Under the pieces are notes generated by a model that saw only the letters and a program-made list of their open reading frames with translations, did not search any database and was not told where the DNA came from. Shown here one piece after another: positions 60,419-64,000 of a stretch of DNA of 64,000 bases. The translations under genes and the position numbers were made by a program. Every line of letters begins with the position of its first letter. Positions within the stretch are counted from its first letter, which is position 1. Where the stretch lies: positions 25,568-89,567 of the forward strand of contig NZ_CAMFKW010000017.1 of NCBI RefSeq assembly GCF_945957345.1, given 5' to 3'. Origin of the DNA: an uncultured Allobosea sp. (GTDB taxonomy: Bacteria > Pseudomonadota > Alphaproteobacteria > Rhizobiales > Beijerinckiaceae).

Positions 60419-61969
60419 GTGGCAGCCGGCATCGACCATTATCAGTTCGGTCCGTTCCGCCTCGACCCGGTGGGAGGCATTCTCTACCATCAGGCCGAGC
60501 CGACCATGCTCGGCCGCCGCGGAGTCGCGCTGTTGCGCCGTTTGCTGGAAACCGCAGGCGTGCCTGTGCCCAAGGACGCCCTCGTCGAAGCAGGCTGGGG
60601 CGGATTGGCGGTCGCCGACAACAACCTGACGGTTCAGGTCGCGGCTTTGCGCCGGGTGCTGGCGAGCACGACCGACGGCGAGAGCTGGATCGAGACGCTG
60701 CCGCGGCGTGGCTATCGCTATGTCGGCCCTGCTGTTGTCGTCCGTGACGTTTCTGTCCGAGCCGCGTCGGCGCCTACCTTGCCTGAAAAGCCCTCCGTGG
60801 CGGTTCTCCCATTCTCCAATCTCAGCGACGAGCCTGGGCAAGAATACTTCTGCGATGGCATGGTCGACGACATCATCACGGGCCTCGCGCGCATCAACTG
60901 GCTGTTCGTCATCGCGCGAAACTCGACCTTCACCTACAAGGGCCGTGCCGTTGACGTGAAGCAGGTCGGCCGTGAGCTCGGCGTCCGCTTTGTGCTCGAA
61001 GGCAGCGTACGCAAGGTCGGCCGTCATGTTCGCGTCACTGGCCAGATGATCGACACGTCGACCGGCGCACATGTCTGGGCCGCGCATTACGATCGCAGTT
61101 CGGATGACATCTTCGCCCTCCAGGACGAGATGGCCAATGCTGTGGTCGGTGCCATTGCACCAAGCCTTCGCAAGGCGGAAATCGACAGAGTGAAGCGCAA
61201 GCGGCCCGACAGTCTCGACGCCTACGACCTCGTGCTCCGCGCTCAGCTCGACGTCGATTCCGGCATGCCGGAGCAGGTGACGCGCGCGCTCACCCTGCTC
61301 GAACGTGCGATCGACCTCGATCCTTCCTATGCTCTGGCCCACGGCAACGCGGCGATGTGCCATCACTGCCTCTTCCTTCGGACCGGCCTGCAGGAGGTGA
61401 ACCGGGTTGCCTCGATCCGCCATGCTCGCGCCGCGATGCTCCATGGCCAGGACGATGCAGCCGCGCTGACACTCGCTGGGTTCTCCATCGGAATGGACGG
61501 GCACGATCGCATCGCGGCATTCACGGCGCTGGAGGCTGCGCTCGACATCAGCCCATCCTCGGCCCTGACCTATATCTTGGGCAGCGTCATGCTTGGATGG
61601 GGTGGAGAAGCCGAGCGGGCGATCGAATGGAGTGAGCGGGGCATGCGGCTCAGCCCGTTCGACTCGTGGGCTTTCGCCGCATTCGACGCCCAGGCGATGA
61701 GTCACCTTTTACGCGGCCGTTATGACGAAGCCTGCCATGCTGCTTACAAGTCGGTCCAGGCCAACCCGGCGCACAGCATAACCTATGTGCAGCTGACGGC
61801 TGCACTGGCCAAACTTGGACGATCGGATGAAGCAAGGGCCGCAGCGGCGCGCGTCCTCGAACTACAGCCTGCCTTCCGCTACAGCCGCCAGTTCGCCGGC
61901 GTGAACTGTGCGCCCGCCCTCGCGGAAATCATGGGTGAGGCGCTCCGGGGTGCGGGCTTGCCGGAGTAG
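60419..61969 (+). CDS. CadC-like winged-helix regulator with TPR domain
   Basis: A 516-residue protein starting with GTG. Residues 8-105 form an OmpR/PhoB-type winged helix (FGPFRLDPVGGILYHQ, NNLTVQVAALRRVL, IETLPRRGYRYVGP). Residues about 120-250 match the domain often placed beside adenylate cyclases (KPSVAVLPFSNLSDEPGQEYFCDGMVDDIITGLARI, LEGSVRKVGRHVRVTGQMIDTSTGAHVWAAHYDR). TPR helices fill the rest. Unlike CadC it shows no membrane helix, so it should act in the cytoplasm. Signal and targets are unknown; the divergent cupin gene is the obvious candidate. Confidence 0.87.
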   Translation: MAAGIDHYQFGPFRLDPVGGILYHQAEPTMLGRRGVALLRRLLETAGVPVPKDALVEAGWGGLAVADNNLTVQVAALRRVLASTTDGESWIETLPRRGYRYVGPAVVVRDVSVRAASAPTLPEKPSVAVLPFSNLSDEPGQEYFCDGMVDDIITGLARINWLFVIARNSTFTYKGRAVDVKQVGRELGVRFVLEGSVRKVGRHVRVTGQMIDTSTGAHVWAAHYDRSSDDIFALQDEMANAVVGAIAPSLRKAEIDRVKRKRPDSLDAYDLVLRAQLDVDSGMPEQVTRALTLLERAIDLDPSYALAHGNAAMCHHCLFLRTGLQEVNRVASIRHARAAMLHGQDDAAALTLAGFSIGMDGHDRIAAFTALEAALDISPSSALTYILGSVMLGWGGEAERAIEWSERGMRLSPFDSWAFAAFDAQAMSHLLRGRYDEACHAAYKSVQANPAHSITYVQLTAALAKLGRSDEARAAAARVLELQPAFRYSRQFAGVNCAPALAEIMGEALRGAGLPE

Positions 61970-62375
61970 ATCGCTACTCGATCGCGCTGGAATTTCGCGT
62001 CATTGAAATTCCCTGACGTCGATCATCTCGAACTCGAAGGCGAGCGCCTTTCAGAGAAAGGCCGCGCGTCCATCACGCACATAGGTGAGATAGGCGCGCA
62101 CCGCAAACGCGTTCGGGTCGAAGCCGTAGATGAGGTCGTTGATATGCGTCGTCATCTCGAATAATGCGCATCGAAAATGCGAGGATCCAAAGTTAGATGC
62201 CGGGTGGGCGCCAACTGCGCGCCGATCTACGTATCAAAGCATCAGCCCTTGCAGCGTTATTCGGGCAAAGAAGAATATCAGTTTTTGCACCCCGCAATGG
62301 TGATGCAATCCGACCCCGCCGATGCAACTGGCGAGGTCGGATATTCTCGATGCGGGGAAGCTTTGTTACCGCGGC
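61970..62375. other. Intergenic region without a supported gene
   Basis: Apart from the hairpin at 62308-62342 I see no complete gene here. A short minus-strand stretch near 62050-62155 may be a remnant, but the evidence is weak. Confidence 0.4.
62308..62342 (-). terminator. Hairpin downstream of katG
   Basis: ATCCGACC and GGTCGGAT form a perfect 8-bp stem with GCC/GGC pairing inside, 33 bp after the katG stop on the minus strand. A weak T-containing tail follows. A plausible katG terminator. Confidence 0.5.

Positions 62376-64000
<1,625 letters not shown>

Overview
The window is high-GC DNA with strong codon-position bias, dense overlapping operons and families common in Hyphomicrobiales (IalB, SapC, DUF6502/DUF5666, DUF4337, a BigR-type sulfur operon, DUF1446/DUF4387). 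It most likely comes from the chromosome of a free-living or plant/soil-associated alphaproteobacterium of the Bosea/Methylobacterium kind. The genus is inference. No tRNA, rRNA, CRISPR array, transposase or phage gene was recognised.

Layout. 1-465: the 3' end of a CDP-alcohol phosphatidyltransferase gene. 478-4421 (-): glutamine-synthetase-like ligase, aldehyde dehydrogenase and Fe-type alcohol dehydrogenase, read as a gamma-glutamylated-amine catabolic operon. 4545-6521: small exported and hypothetical proteins, a possible decayed gene, a 25-residue membrane peptide and a YigZ-family protein. 6570-16191: a surface-polysaccharide locus. The minus arm makes and uses a CDP-linked deoxysugar (rfbF, rfbG, C-methyltransferase, rfbC-like epimerase, two-domain glycosyltransferase). 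The divergent plus arm holds a Wzm/Wzt-type ABC exporter, a glycosyltransferase and an RmlD-like reductase. 16213-18768: a DUF5666 exported protein, a DUF6502 protein with a helix-turn-helix-like segment, and two tiny membrane proteins. 18873-21753: an EthD-like protein, an ECF sigma factor with a SnoaL-like tail, and an MFS transporter. 21995-42183: a two-partner secretion operon of IalB protein, a 5,736-residue LktA-like filamentous adhesin, its TpsB transporter and SapC. 42211-45249 (-): an unusual two-wing regulator, a TetR regulator and PPK2. 45805-52429 (-): DUF4387, an AtuA/DUF1446 protein, an iron/polyamine-type ABC importer and a LysR regulator. 52702-56198: a large exported protein, a DUF4337 protein and a YceI protein. 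57058-59529: a sulfide/persulfide operon (DUF442-metallo-beta-lactamase fusion, BigR-like ArsR regulator, two YeeE/YedE proteins), followed by a LysR remnant. 59855-61969: a cupin divergent from a CadC-like TPR regulator. 62376-64000: the 3' part of katG (-).

The most notable signals are two local regulatory circuits. First, a 17-bp inverted repeat GTGGGA-N5-TCCCAC occurs twice in the divergent promoter of the polysaccharide locus and twice in front of the DUF6502 gene 5.7 kb away. Second, a 26-bp inverted repeat CATATTGC-N10-GCAATATG lies upstream of the giant-adhesin operon and, with one mismatch, upstream of the unfamiliar regulator that faces the end of that operon. I infer that the DUF6502 protein and the 310-residue regulator are autoregulated DNA-binding proteins controlling two cell-surface systems. 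No search or computation was run. All of this comes from reading the sequence.
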